NCBI GenBank assembly: GCA_007694115.1
Contig: RECJ01000142.1
Span: 1-40,998 of the forward strand
Direction: 5' to 3'
DNA: 40,998 nucleotides
Source: Leptolyngbya sp. DLM2.Bin27
GTDB taxonomy: Bacteria; Cyanobacteriota; Cyanobacteriia; Phormidesmidales; Phormidesmidaceae
Program-made: the position numbers and the translations under genes
Notes under the pieces: model-generated
Databases searched by the model: none
Seen by the model: the letters and a program-made list of their open reading frames with translations, nothing else
Told to the model about the DNA's origin: nothing
Shown: positions 1 through 8,462 of the stretch, piece by piece
Numbering within the stretch: position 1 is the stretch's first letter
Layout: each line of letters opens with the position of its first letter

Positions 1-238
1 CGGTGCCAATGCGCTCGGCATCGGGGCGAGTCCAGGCCAAAATCTGCTGGGGCACTAGGGAGTTGGCGTAGAGAATCACATCGGCCTGGCTGAGCAGGCG
101 CTGGGCTTTGACCGTCAACAGTTCTGGGTCACCTGGCCCCGCCCCGACGATATAAACCCCCGGTGCCAGGGCCGCATCCCCCTGGGGAGCATTTTGGGAA
201 AAATCTTGAATTTTAAGGGAGGTCACAGGGCTAGCCAT
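1..238 (-). CDS. cobM: Precorrin-4 C11-methyltransferase, 5' part only
   Basis: The reading frame starts at the ATG complementary to 236-238 and runs off the left edge of the window, so only about 79 N-terminal residues are visible. After a non-conserved leader of about 27 residues comes [20 protein letters not shown], the glycine-rich first strand-loop of the SAM-dependent tetrapyrrole methylase fold. It is followed by [12 protein letters not shown], which is typical of CobM/CbiF. The family methylates C-11 of precorrin-4 (or cobalt-precorrin-4) in cobalamin synthesis, in the cytoplasm. Other tetrapyrrole methylases (CobI, CobJ, CobA) share the first motif; the 'YANSLVP' segment favours CobM. 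I saw no cobalamin riboswitch in the upstream 270 bp. Confidence 0.85.
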   Translation of the reverse strand, partial: MASPVTSLKIQDFSQNAPQGDAALAPGVYIVGAGPGDPELLTVKAQRLLSQADVILYANSLVPQQILAWTRPDAERIGT

Positions 239-371
239 AGAGCAAAGGTCAACAATTCACACAGCCACTGGATCATAGCCAGTTTGTTTCAAGTATCGGT
301 AAACCCTAGGTATTTTCCCGGAATTCCGCCGCTGTCGCAGGAGATAGGAACGGTAGATGCACCCTGATTCG

Positions 372-407
372 GGCCTCTGAGGATAGCTAACTCAGGGGCC
401 TTTTTTT
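372..407 (+). terminator. Rho-independent terminator with no gene directly upstream (possible sRNA or leader end)
   Basis: The arms at 372-381 and 391-400 pair over 10 bp with one G-U pair around a 9-nt loop. Seven T residues (401-407) follow on the + strand. The only upstream + strand DNA is the gap after divergent cobM (239-371), which holds no ORF. The hairpin therefore probably ends a short transcript, either a small RNA or an attenuated leader of the MOSC gene at 511. No promoter was identified with confidence. Confidence 0.65.
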
Positions 408-510
408 AATTTGAGGACGGCAACGGGCTGAGTGACTGGAAGTTTTGGCTATTGGATTTTGGGCAGTTATCATAGCTGGGGCATGGGTCTAGCAGGATTG
501 TAGGTCTAAG

Positions 511-1290
511 ATGTTGCCTCACCTGGCGCGTATTGATATTTTCCCGGTCAAGTCGCTAGATGGGGTCTCGGTGGCCCAGGCGACGGTGCTGGGGAGTGGG
601 GCGCTGAAGTGCGATCGCACCTACGCCCTCTGCGATGCCCAAGATCACTTCATCAACGGCAAGCGCAACGCCGCCATCCACCGCCTGCGCACCACTTTCT
701 CGGTAGATCGTCAGTCCATTACCCTCGCCGTCGATGGCCAGGAACCCGTCGCCAGCTTTGACCTCCAACCGCAGCGCCCAGCCCTAGAAGCCTGGCTCAG
801 CGACTACTTTCAGCAGCCCGTCACCCTGCAAGCCAACCACAACCTCGGCTTCCCTGACGACACCGATGCCGCTGGGCCAACGGTGATCAGCACCGCGACC
901 CTGGAAGCCGTCGCCACCTGGTACAACCTCACCCTCGACGAAACCCGCCGCCGCTTTCGCACCAACCTCGAAATCGACGGCGTGCCTGCCTTCTGGGAAG
1001 ACCAGCTCTTCAGCGCCGACGGCAGCCCGGTTCAGTTTGCGATCGGCGATGTGGTGCTAGAGGGCATCAACCCCTGCCAGCGCTGCGTGGTGCCCACCCG
1101 CGACACCCGCAGGGGAACCGTTGCCCCTAACTTTCAAAAGACCTTTGCTCAGCAGCGTGCGGCCACCTTGCCAGACTGGGCACCACCGCAGCGGTTCAAC
1201 CATTTTTACAAGCTAGCGATCAATACCAATATTCGAGCGCAGGCAGGCCAAATCCTTCGCGTTGGGGATAGTGTTAGCGTGGTGAAATGA
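511..1290 (+). CDS. MOSC domain protein (YcbX-like)
   Basis: A 259-residue protein with two parts. The N-terminal beta-barrel domain (about residues 5-95) begins RIDIFPVKSLDGV. The C-terminal MOSC domain (about 110-257) contains RRRFRTNLEI (147-155) and the Cys pair GINPCQRC (Cys189, Cys192) followed by PTRDT. MOSC proteins bind molybdenum-cofactor sulfur or act in Moco-dependent reduction (YcbX, mARC); the family Cys normally ligates or transfers at the Mo centre. The length matches YcbX-type proteins without a fused ferredoxin domain. Its stop overlaps the hemW start by 4 bp (ATGA), so the two genes are probably translationally coupled. The substrate cannot be told from sequence. Confidence 0.85.
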   Translation: MLPHLARIDIFPVKSLDGVSVAQATVLGSGALKCDRTYALCDAQDHFINGKRNAAIHRLRTTFSVDRQSITLAVDGQEPVASFDLQPQRPALEAWLSDYFQQPVTLQANHNLGFPDDTDAAGPTVISTATLEAVATWYNLTLDETRRRFRTNLEIDGVPAFWEDQLFSADGSPVQFAIGDVVLEGINPCQRCVVPTRDTRRGTVAPNFQKTFAQQRAATLPDWAPPQRFNHFYKLAINTNIRAQAGQILRVGDSVSVVK

Positions 1291-2510
1291 TCCCCAGCCC
1301 CGCCTCCGCCTACATCCATATTCCCTTCTGCCGTCGCCGCTGCTTCTACTGCGATTTCCCGATCTCGGTACTCGGCAACCAGCGGCGGGGCGAAACCTCA
1401 GGCACCGTGGCCAGCTACGTCGATCTACTCTGCGAAGAAATTGCAGCGACTCCCAAGCTAAATCACCCCCCCCTCGGCACCGTGTTCTTCGGCGGCGGCA
1501 CCCCGTCTTTGCTCTCTGTTCCCCAGCTTGAGCAAATCCTCACCCAGCTCGATCGCCGCTTTGGCATCGCCCCCACCGCCGAAATCTCCATGGAAATGGA
1601 CCCCGGCACCTTTGATCTGGCGCACCTCCAGGGCTACCTAGCCGCAGGCATCAACCGCATCAGCCTCGGCGTTCAAGCCCTCGACGACGCCACCCTAGAA
1701 AGCTGTGGCCGCTACCACCGCACCGCCGATGTGTACCAATCCGTAGACTGGCTGCACCAGGTCGCTATGCCCAACTGGAGCCTCGACCTGATCTCTGGCC
1801 TGCCTCACCAGACCGTAGCCGACTGGGAAACTGGGTTAGCCAAAGCCGTTGCCCTGAATCCTGACCACCTATCGATCTACGACCTCACCGTAGAACCCCA
1901 AACCGTTTTCGCCAAACGCTACCAGCCCGGCGATGCCCCCCTGCCCACCGACGAGCAAACCGCCACCATGTATCGGCTGGCCCAAACCTTTCTCACCGCC
2001 CAGGGCTACGACCATTACGAAGTCTCGAACTACGCCCAGCCAGGGCACCAATGTCAGCACAACCTGACCTACTGGCGCAACCAGCCCTACTACGGTTTTG
2101 GCCTCGGGGCAGCCAGCTACACCCAATACCAGCGCGTCAGCCGCCCCCGCACCCTGGCCACCTACGGCGAATGGGTCAAGACCTTTCAGGCCGCTGGGGG
2201 AGTTCACAGCGAACCACCGACACCGGCTCTGGAACAATTGCTAGACCGACTGATGCTGGGACTGCGGCTGAAGGCGGGGATCAGCGGGGATCAGCTGCGA
2301 TCGCATTGTTCTCCCGAAAGTTCTCCTAAAGCCTGGGTCATTCTCCATCAAACCCTCAAGCCCCACATTGAGCAGGGGTTGGTCATCGCTGAAGGGGATA
2401 CCTGGGACAATCTTCGCTGTTTGCGCCTCAGCGATCCCGAAGGTTTTCTGTTTTCTAATGTGGTGCTGTCTGACTGTTTTCGGGCCTTAGAAGACCTCGG
2501 TGATGGGTGA
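1287..2510 (+). CDS. hemW: Radical SAM heme chaperone HemW (HemN-like)
   Basis: A 407-residue radical SAM protein. It opens with AYIHIPFCRRRCFYCDF, whose Cys15, Cys19 and Cys22 form the CX3CX2C cluster motif of the HemN/HemW group. FFGGGTPSLL (SAM binding) and the HemW-like VQALDDATLESCGR and SNYAQPGHQCQHN segments follow. The shorter length (about 400, against about 450 for HemN) and a start directly at the cluster motif favour HemW, a heme-binding chaperone, over true oxygen-independent coproporphyrinogen oxidase. Many genomes annotate it as 'hemN-like'. The start overlaps the MOSC stop (ATGA). Confidence 0.88.
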   Translation: MIPSPASAYIHIPFCRRRCFYCDFPISVLGNQRRGETSGTVASYVDLLCEEIAATPKLNHPPLGTVFFGGGTPSLLSVPQLEQILTQLDRRFGIAPTAEISMEMDPGTFDLAHLQGYLAAGINRISLGVQALDDATLESCGRYHRTADVYQSVDWLHQVAMPNWSLDLISGLPHQTVADWETGLAKAVALNPDHLSIYDLTVEPQTVFAKRYQPGDAPLPTDEQTATMYRLAQTFLTAQGYDHYEVSNYAQPGHQCQHNLTYWRNQPYYGFGLGAASYTQYQRVSRPRTLATYGEWVKTFQAAGGVHSEPPTPALEQLLDRLMLGLRLKAGISGDQLRSHCSPESSPKAWVILHQTLKPHIEQGLVIAEGDTWDNLRCLRLSDPEGFLFSNVVLSDCFRALEDLGDG

Positions 2511-2854
2511 AGTGACTGTGCTTTCGATCGCCCTCACTATAGTGAGACTGCATCGTCACAGATTCTCTCAAAGGTGCATTGCTGCGCGGATGCACCCTAC
2601 AGCCCCGCTGAATTCAGGCTGGTGGGCAGTGCCCACCCTACGGCAGATCAAGGCTTTCGGCGATTTGCGAAAGTTGATTGCAGTAACATTCCACCCTACA
2701 TCTCGCTCATCACCTCACCATCCCACCCACTCACCTACCCCATCTGGCCATCCACCCATCTACCCCCCACCCGCACCAAAAGTACTCCCCACACTAATGC
2801 CCCGCTCCGCCTTTGCAGTAAAGTAGATCCCTGTGACATTTTTATGGCTGACCC
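2511..2854. other. Intergenic region without a convincing gene
   Basis: This 344-bp gap between hemW and serA holds one copy of a dispersed palindromic repeat (listed separately at 2621-2641) and a C/T-rich stretch at about 2700-2790. Short open frames here have no conserved character. A serA promoter probably lies within it, but no clear -35/-10 pair was found. Confidence 0.5.
2621..2641. repeat. Dispersed palindromic repeat, copy 1
   Basis: The core GTGGGCAGTGCCCAC is a near-perfect palindrome and is followed by CCTAC. The same 21 bp recurs exactly at 4497-4517. The copies flank serA. Similar 'GTAGGGTGGGC' elements are common in cyanobacterial intergenic DNA. Confidence 0.75.
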
Positions 2855-4435
2855 ATGCCCAAGGTTCTAGTTTCTGACCCCGTTGACCAGGCGGGCCTCG
2901 ATATTCTCTCCCAGGTCGCCCAGGTGGATGTCAACACCAGCCTCTCACCGGAAGAACTGGTGGCCACCATTGGCGACTACGACGCGCTGATGATTCGCTC
3001 TGGCACCAAGGTGACCAAGGCGGTAATCGATGCGGGCCAGAACCTCAAAATCATTGGTCGGGCCGGGGTCGGGGTTGACAACGTCGATGTGCCCGAGGCC
3101 ACCCGGCGGGGCATTGTGGTGGTCAACTCCCCCGAGGGCAACACCATTGCCGCCGCCGAGCACGCCCTGGCGATGATGATGGCGATGTCGCGCTACATTC
3201 CCAGCGCCGATCGCTCGGTCAAGGCCGGGGAGTGGAAGCGCAAAGACTTTACCGGGGTTGAAATCTATAAGAAAACCCTGGGCGTGGTGGGTTTGGGCAA
3301 AATTGGCTCCCACGTGGCCACCGTGGCGCGGGCCATGGGCATGAAGCTGCTGGCCTACGATCCGTTCATCTCTGCCGATCGCGCCGAACAGCTGGGCTGC
3401 CGCCTGGTGGATCTCGACCTGCTCTTCCGCGAGGCCGACTACATCACCCTGCATTTACCCAAAACCCCCGAAACTACCCACCTGGTGAACGAAAAAGCCC
3501 TGGCGACGATGAAGCCCACGGTGCGCATCATCAACTGCGCCCGGGGCGGCATTATCGACGAGGCGGCTCTGGCGAAGGCGCTACGCGAGGGCACCATCGG
3601 CGGCGCGGCGCTGGACGTGTACGAGTCAGAGCCCCTGGGCGAGTCGGATCTGCGGGAACTGGGGAAGGGAATCATTCTGACCCCCCACCTCGGCGCGTCT
3701 ACCGAAGAGGCCCAGGTGAATGTGGCCATTGACGTGGCCGAGCAAATTCGTGACGTGCTGCTGGGGCTACCGGCCCGCTCGGCGGTGAATATCCCCGGTC
3801 TGCGCCCCGAGGTGATGCAAAAGCTGCGCCCCTACCTGCAGCTGGCCGAAACCCTGGGCAACCTGGTGGGCCAATTGGCCGGGGGCCGGGTGGAAGAACT
3901 CACCGTGCGGCTCCAGGGCGACATTGCCGGGGGCGACACCCAGCCGATCATGGTGGCGGCGCTGAAGGGGCTGCTCTCCCACGCGCTGCAAGAGCGGGTC
4001 AACTACGTCAACGCCTCCATTGAGGCCAAGGAGCGCGGCATTCACGTGATTGAGACCCGCGATGCCGACATTCGCGACTACACCGGGTCGCTGAACCTGT
4101 CGGCTAAGGGCAGCCTGGGTGAGCACTCGGTTACGGGGGTACTGCTGGGGGGCAGCGAAATTCGGGTCACCGACATCGACGAGTTTCCGATCAACGTGCC
4201 GCCGACTCAGCACATGCTGTTTACCTTGCACCGCGACATGCCGGGCATTATCGGCAAGATTGGCTCGCTGCTGGGCAGCTTTAACGTCAACATCGCCAGC
4301 ATGCAGGTGGGTCGCAAAATTGTCCGGGGCGACGCGGTGATGGCGCTGAGCCTTGACGATCCGCTGCCTGAGGGCATTTTGGAAGAAATTCTCAAGGTGC
4401 CCGGCATTCGCGATGCCTACACGGTTAATTTGTAG
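2855..4435 (+). CDS. serA: D-3-phosphoglycerate dehydrogenase
   Basis: A 526-residue protein that oxidises 3-phosphoglycerate to phosphohydroxypyruvate, the first step of phosphorylated serine synthesis. The Rossmann motif GVVGLGKIGS lies at residues 143-152. The catalytic signature NCARGGIIDEAAL and the LTPHLGAS His segment follow. The second half carries the intervening (ASB) domain, and a C-terminal ACT domain (about 452-526, MLFTLHRDMPGIIGKIG) is the usual site of serine feedback. The length fits the long type-1 PGDH found in cyanobacteria. No strong Shine-Dalgarno precedes the ATG. The gene is flanked by two copies of the same palindromic repeat. Confidence 0.97.
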   Translation: MPKVLVSDPVDQAGLDILSQVAQVDVNTSLSPEELVATIGDYDALMIRSGTKVTKAVIDAGQNLKIIGRAGVGVDNVDVPEATRRGIVVVNSPEGNTIAAAEHALAMMMAMSRYIPSADRSVKAGEWKRKDFTGVEIYKKTLGVVGLGKIGSHVATVARAMGMKLLAYDPFISADRAEQLGCRLVDLDLLFREADYITLHLPKTPETTHLVNEKALATMKPTVRIINCARGGIIDEAALAKALREGTIGGAALDVYESEPLGESDLRELGKGIILTPHLGASTEEAQVNVAIDVAEQIRDVLLGLPARSAVNIPGLRPEVMQKLRPYLQLAETLGNLVGQLAGGRVEELTVRLQGDIAGGDTQPIMVAALKGLLSHALQERVNYVNASIEAKERGIHVIETRDADIRDYTGSLNLSAKGSLGEHSVTGVLLGGSEIRVTDIDEFPINVPPTQHMLFTLHRDMPGIIGKIGSLLGSFNVNIASMQVGRKIVRGDAVMALSLDDPLPEGILEEILKVPGIRDAYTVNL

Positions 4436-4496
4436 GATGGGCAGAGCGTAGGGCGCTGAAGCTGCGGTGGGCTAACGCGATCGGCGATGAGGTGGT

Positions 4497-4539
4497 GGTG
4501 GGCAGTGCCCACCCTACAGCCGCAAATTTGGGGCTGTAG
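4497..4539. repeat. Dispersed palindromic repeat, copy 2, plus adjoining inverted repeat
   Basis: 4497-4517 is identical to the copy at 2621-2641. It runs directly into an 8-bp inverted repeat (CTACAGCC at 4514-4521 and GGCTGTAG at 4532-4539). The composite lies between serA and prmA and could form a hairpin in the transcript, but it lacks a T-run. Confidence 0.7.
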
Positions 4540-4587
4540 CCCGCACGGGGCAGGCCTATCTGTGATAATTGCGAGGCAATGCCGAGA

Positions 4588-5493
4588 ATGGCTGTGGTCA
4601 ACACCTGGTGGGAAGTAAAGGTACTGTGCGATCCGGCCCTGGAGGATACAGTTTTTTGGCGGTTTGACAGCTTTGGCAGCCAGGGCACCTCGACCCAGCA
4701 GCGAGGGTCGTCCTGCATTGTGCAGGCCTATTTTCCACAGCATCGGCTAGAACTGCTCGATCTATCGGCTCTAGCCCTGTTGATCAAGCAGGATGCCCTT
4801 TGCAACAGCCAACTGCTGCCTCGCATCAGCTGGCAGCTGATTGACGAAGAAGACTGGTCAAAGAGCTGGAAGGAGCACTGGAAGCCAGAACCAATTGGCG
4901 ATCGCTTCTTGATCACCCCCGCCTGGCTCGAACCACCGGACGACAACCAGCGGCTGGTGCTGCGCCTCGACCCAGGGGTGGCCTTTGGCACCGGCAACCA
5001 CCCCACCACCCAGCTCTGCCTAGAGTCGTTAGAGATGCGGCTCACCTACGAGCGCACCGATGTCACCATTGCCGACATTGGCTGCGGATCTGGCATCCTC
5101 TCGATTGGGGCGCTGCTGCTGGGGGCCGAAAAAGCCTATGCGGCCGATACCGACGATCTGGCGGTGCACTCGGCCATGGGTAACCGGGCGCTGAATGGGC
5201 TGACGGAGGCGGAGCTACCGCTGCTGCACGGGAGCTTGGATGCGATCGCAGCCGCTATCCCCGCCCCGGTTGACGGCATCGTCTGCAACATTCTGGCCGA
5301 GGTGATCATGGATCTGATTCCCCAGATGCACACCATTGTCACCGCCGACGGCTGGGGCATTCTCAGCGGCATTTTGCTCGACCAGTCGAAGCTGGTGGCC
5401 GATACCCTAGAGCAGCACGGCTGGGTGGTGTCTACCCTGTGGCGGCGGCAAGAATGGTGCTGTCTGAATGTAAGGCGATCCCCAGACCTATGA
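4588..5493 (+). CDS. prmA: Ribosomal protein L11 methyltransferase
   Basis: SAM-dependent methyltransferase that methylates ribosomal protein L11. The SAM loop [15 protein letters not shown] begins near residue 161. NPxF-like motif IV appears as VCNILAEV, and [14 protein letters not shown] is diagnostic for PrmA. An in-frame ATG exists at 4579, but the GAGG at 4573-4576 is only 2 nt from it and 11 nt from 4588. The conserved family N-terminus ([15 protein letters not shown]) follows 4588, which I prefer. The last codon overlaps the start of the next gene (ATGA at 5490-5493). Confidence 0.95.
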   Translation: MAVVNTWWEVKVLCDPALEDTVFWRFDSFGSQGTSTQQRGSSCIVQAYFPQHRLELLDLSALALLIKQDALCNSQLLPRISWQLIDEEDWSKSWKEHWKPEPIGDRFLITPAWLEPPDDNQRLVLRLDPGVAFGTGNHPTTQLCLESLEMRLTYERTDVTIADIGCGSGILSIGALLLGAEKAYAADTDDLAVHSAMGNRALNGLTEAELPLLHGSLDAIAAAIPAPVDGIVCNILAEVIMDLIPQMHTIVTADGWGILSGILLDQSKLVADTLEQHGWVVSTLWRRQEWCCLNVRRSPDL

Positions 5494-5699
5494 ACGCTTC
5501 TAACCTCGGCTTTGCCGCGAAAGTCATCGGCCTCTCAGGGGCGATCGGTGCAGGCATTAAGTACGCGCTGCCAGCCCTTCTGGCAGGCTCTGCCGCCGGA
5601 CAAAACAATCCGGCCCTGGCGGTGGTAGTGGGGCTGCTGGTGGCACCCTCCCTGCTGATGGGCGGTCTATTTTGGCTGCGACGCGGCGGTAATCCTTAA
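5490..5699 (+). CDS. Small membrane protein, unknown function
   Basis: A 69-residue protein starting with the ATG that overlaps the prmA stop (ATGA). An upstream in-frame start at 5439 would lie inside prmA and is less likely. It has two hydrophobic stretches, about residues 8-33 (glycine/alanine-rich) and 42-62, with a positively charged C-terminus (LRRGGNP). It is therefore probably a hairpin membrane protein with both ends on the cytoplasmic side. The gap to the next gene is only 9 bp, so it is almost certainly co-transcribed with prmA and the HcyBio gene. I do not recognise a named family. Confidence 0.7.
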   Translation: MNASNLGFAAKVIGLSGAIGAGIKYALPALLAGSAAGQNNPALAVVVGLLVAPSLLMGGLFWLRRGGNP

Positions 5700-5708
5700 G
5701 CTAGGTCC

Positions 5709-6896
5709 ATGCGTACCATCGACAGCATCAACGACAAAATTCGCCAGGGCAAAGCGGTGGTGCAGACCGCCGAAGCCTTTAAGGTCTATGCCAAAGAGCA
5801 GGGGATCGCCGCCGCCGCCAAGGCGGTAGATGTGGTCGTCACCGGCACCTTTGAGCCCATGGAATCGTCGGGGGCAATGCTCAACCTGGGCCACACCGAC
5901 CCGCCCATCAAGCTGCTAGAGTGCTATCTCGATGGCGTGCCCGCCTACGCGGGCTTTGGTGCGGTAGATGTGTGCCTGGGGGCCAGCCAGCCCACCGTGG
6001 CCGGGCGCGGTGGGGCCGACCTGGGCGACACCGAAGCGGTGCGCGAGCACGGCGGCGGCCATGTGATCGCTGACCTGATTGCCGGGCGCAGCGTGCCGCT
6101 TCAGGCCACAGGCCACGGCACCGACTGCTACCCCCGCACGGCCCTCGAAACCACCATCACCCGCGACAGCATCAACCAGTTTTATCTGTTTAGCCCCCGA
6201 GGGCTGTATCAAAATTTTATTGTCGGGGTGAACGGGGGCGATCGCACCCTCTCCACCTATCTCGGCCCGCTACAACCGCGCCTGGGCAATGCCGTCTACG
6301 CCAACCCCGGTGCCCTCTCACCCCTGCTGAATGACCCTGACCTAGAGGCAATCGGCATCGGCACCCGAATTTTCTTTGGCGGTGGCGTGGGCTACGTGGC
6401 CTGGGAGGGCACCCAGCACTTCCCGCTCCAGCGGCGGCTGCCCAACCGCACCCCCATCGGCCCCGCCGCCACCCTGGCCCTGATCGGCGATGCCAAGCAA
6501 ATGCGGCCCGCATGGGTGCGGGGCTGCTACTTCAGGGGCTACGGCCCTTCGCTCATGCTGGGGGTCGGTGTGCCCATTCCCATGCTCAACGAGCAGGTGG
6601 CGGCCCACTGCGCCGTAGAGGATACCGACATTGTCGCTCCAGTGATGGATTTCTCCATTCCTCGGCGGGTGCGGCCCACCTTTGGGCTGGTCAGCTACGC
6701 CCAGCTCAAGTCAGGCAGCATTGTCATTGAGGGGCAGCCCGTGCGCACCGCACCGCTGGCCAGCCTCTACCTCGCCCGCCGGGTGGCCGATGAGCTCAAG
6801 CAATGGATTGAAGCTGGGGAATTTGAGCTGGCGGCTCCGGTGGCGGCTCTGCCCCAAGATCGTACTTTTTTGCCCCAAGACGCCCTGGGCAGCTAA
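5709..6896 (+). CDS. Homocysteine biosynthesis (DUF39/HcyBio) family protein
   Basis: A 395-residue member of the COG1900/DUF39 family. Hallmarks are VVTGTFEPMESSGAMLNLGH (residues 43-62), DPPIKLLECYLDGVPAYAGF, and GHGTDCYPRTALE with Cys140. In methanogens the family converts aspartate semialdehyde plus sulfide to homocysteine, helped by a ferredoxin/NIL-domain partner. Catalytic Cys residues are reported there (recalled as Cys54 and Cys131 of MA1821). Here the position corresponding, as I recall it, to the first Cys reads MESSG instead of MCSSG. The 'DCYP' Cys and two other Cys (72, 89) remain. No NIL/ferredoxin partner is adjacent; a 69-aa membrane protein sits upstream instead. The reaction in this organism is therefore not certain. 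Confidence 0.85.
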   Translation: MRTIDSINDKIRQGKAVVQTAEAFKVYAKEQGIAAAAKAVDVVVTGTFEPMESSGAMLNLGHTDPPIKLLECYLDGVPAYAGFGAVDVCLGASQPTVAGRGGADLGDTEAVREHGGGHVIADLIAGRSVPLQATGHGTDCYPRTALETTITRDSINQFYLFSPRGLYQNFIVGVNGGDRTLSTYLGPLQPRLGNAVYANPGALSPLLNDPDLEAIGIGTRIFFGGGVGYVAWEGTQHFPLQRRLPNRTPIGPAATLALIGDAKQMRPAWVRGCYFRGYGPSLMLGVGVPIPMLNEQVAAHCAVEDTDIVAPVMDFSIPRRVRPTFGLVSYAQLKSGSIVIEGQPVRTAPLASLYLARRVADELKQWIEAGEFELAAPVAALPQDRTFLPQDALGS

Positions 6897-6917
6897 CCCA
6901 GAGCAGCGAGGGGAATT

Positions 6918-7979
6918 TTACTCGTTTGGGCTCGTGGTTTCAGGGCTGGGTTCCGGGGCGGCCTCACGCTTTTTAGGGCGACTTGACCCGGCATCGCTGC
7001 CCGTTACCCCGGTGGGCCTACGACTGGGCATTGGGGGGCGGCTACCGGGGCCACCGCGCAGGCCAGGCCTACCCCGCCGTGGGCCACCGCCGCTGCCCTT
7101 GGGCCGCTTTTTGGGGGGCACAATGCCCACCATAGAGGCCTCGCTGAGCACCAGCAGCTTGGCATCGCGCTTTACCTTAAAATCCCAAAAATGGCCGACG
7201 GTGCGGCCTTGGATCGTGCCGTGCAGCAGCAGCTTAAAGGGCTTGGCCGGGCCAGGGCTGCGCTTGGCCGCCTGAAGAATTTTCACGGCGATGCACTGGT
7301 CTTCAGGCGTATATTTCACCACTTCGCCCCGAATGGAAAAAAAGTTGTCGTCCACCGGGGGGAGGTCGGCTAGGTCTGGTTTTTCCGCCGCCTTGCCCTC
7401 AGCGGCTTCGTCACCGTCACCTGGGGGGGCTTCGCCGGGCAGCCCCAGGGTTTCGGGTTCCCAGACGCCAACAATTTGCAGGTGCAGATCTTGATCGTCG
7501 TTGTCTAGCTCACGACGGGTGCGAGGGTATACCACCCACAGGTGAGAAGCCGATAGATCGATGTGCTTTTTGACTAGGCTCGTAATGCGACCCAGCAGCA
7601 CCGAGTCAATCACATGGCCGTCTTCGGTGGTGAGGTTACCTCGGTTGAGCTGGTCAGCTTCGCTGGGTTCGTAGGTACCTCTCACCAGGCCAATGGCCCG
7701 ATACTGCATGGGCTCACTGGGGGGAGCAATCGGCTGATAGCGATAGGTCTCGGGGTCTGGCTCAGGCACCGCAGCAACGGCGGGCTTGGTCACGGCGGCG
7801 GGTTCAGCTGTCTTGGCCGCTGGCTTGACCGCAACCACGCTAGGCTCTGGGGCCACAGGCGGACGCACCGGACGCACCGGACGCACTAGCGGTGGTCGTG
7901 CCGCCAACTTTTTACCGTCATCAGACTTGGCTTGAATATCACTTTTATTATTAGATGCGTCTTGATCTGCAGAACCCAT
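6918..7979 (-). CDS. Conserved-looking protein with Pro-rich head and Arg/Gly-rich tail
   Basis: A 353-residue protein with clear modular composition. Residues 1-90 are disordered and Pro/Ala/Val-rich, with a 9-bp DNA repeat (7861-7887) encoding RPV units. Residues 91-175 form a globular, beta-rich block ending LHLQIVGVWEPETLG. Residues 176-210 are an acidic linker. Residues 211-288 form a second beta-rich block (FFSIRGEVVKYTPEDQ to LLVLSEASMVGI). Residues 289-353 are a basic Arg/Gly/Pro-rich tail (GGGPRRGRPGLRGG). There is no signal peptide or membrane segment. The tail suggests nucleic-acid binding, but this is inference; I do not recognise the family. It converges with the HcyBio gene 21 bp away. 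Confidence 0.8.
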   Translation of the reverse strand: MGSADQDASNNKSDIQAKSDDGKKLAARPPLVRPVRPVRPPVAPEPSVVAVKPAAKTAEPAAVTKPAVAAVPEPDPETYRYQPIAPPSEPMQYRAIGLVRGTYEPSEADQLNRGNLTTEDGHVIDSVLLGRITSLVKKHIDLSASHLWVVYPRTRRELDNDDQDLHLQIVGVWEPETLGLPGEAPPGDGDEAAEGKAAEKPDLADLPPVDDNFFSIRGEVVKYTPEDQCIAVKILQAAKRSPGPAKPFKLLLHGTIQGRTVGHFWDFKVKRDAKLLVLSEASMVGIVPPKKRPKGSGGGPRRGRPGLRGGPGSRPPMPSRRPTGVTGSDAGSSRPKKREAAPEPSPETTSPNE

Positions 7980-8462
7980 GACACCACCGATCCACTCTCA
8001 ACATGAACTAGCCACCCAATCGCAATGGCAAACTTGCGCATGACTTAGCCTGTAAGCCTAGCGTAACATTCACTCTTTTATATGCATTGTTGGGGCAATA
8101 TTTAAGCAGGGCTAAAGCCACCGGCCAGCCCATTGGGGCCTGGCCCGCGAAGGTCGCCATGCTCATTAGCCTTTGGCAATGCAAGTGCTGTAGCTGACTG
8201 CTGCCAGTATGCACGGGTTGGTTACTCTAGTTTCCATCGCTGACGGTTAGCAATCCGTATTGTTTCTGAGTTTCTTGCTAATTTCTTTGTTAGTGTAGCC
8301 CTGGCATTGGCCCGATCTCGCCCTGGGTTCAGGTCTAGCCCCAGGCTAAGGCGCTAAGATCAAAGGCGCTAAGACCATGGGCCTGAGCTATTTTTTGCGA
8401 TCGCGAAGCCTCACCTTCGGTCAATCGCACCTTTCGCCCTGTTCCCTCCATGAGATAAACCC
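7980..8462. promoter_or_regulatory. Divergent intergenic region with a possible -10 box for the minus-strand gene
   Basis: This 483-bp region separates the R/G-tailed protein (-) from the TPR protein (+). On the minus strand TATAAA (8082 down to 8077) is a good -10 candidate about 100 bp from the start codon, but its -35 is weak. On the + strand a direct repeat AAGGCGCTAAGA occurs twice (about 8345-8373), and a HIP1 octamer lies near 8398. No gene was found. Confidence 0.35.

Noticed and set aside
290..371. Cobalamin-riboswitch-like wording (GCTGTCGC ... ACGGTAG) near cobM
   Set aside because: It is on the strand opposite to cobM transcription, has an insertion where the core should be continuous, and lacks a recognisable B12 box and the AACAGGGAA core.
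2500..2870. Two overlapping + strand frames of about 100 codons between hemW and serA
   Set aside because: Translations are low-complexity Pro/Ser/Thr/His strings through a C-rich tract and a dispersed repeat, with no family-like features.
4579..4587. Alternative prmA start at 4579
   Set aside because: The Shine-Dalgarno-like GAGG is only 2 nt away, and the conserved N-terminus begins after the ATG at 4588.
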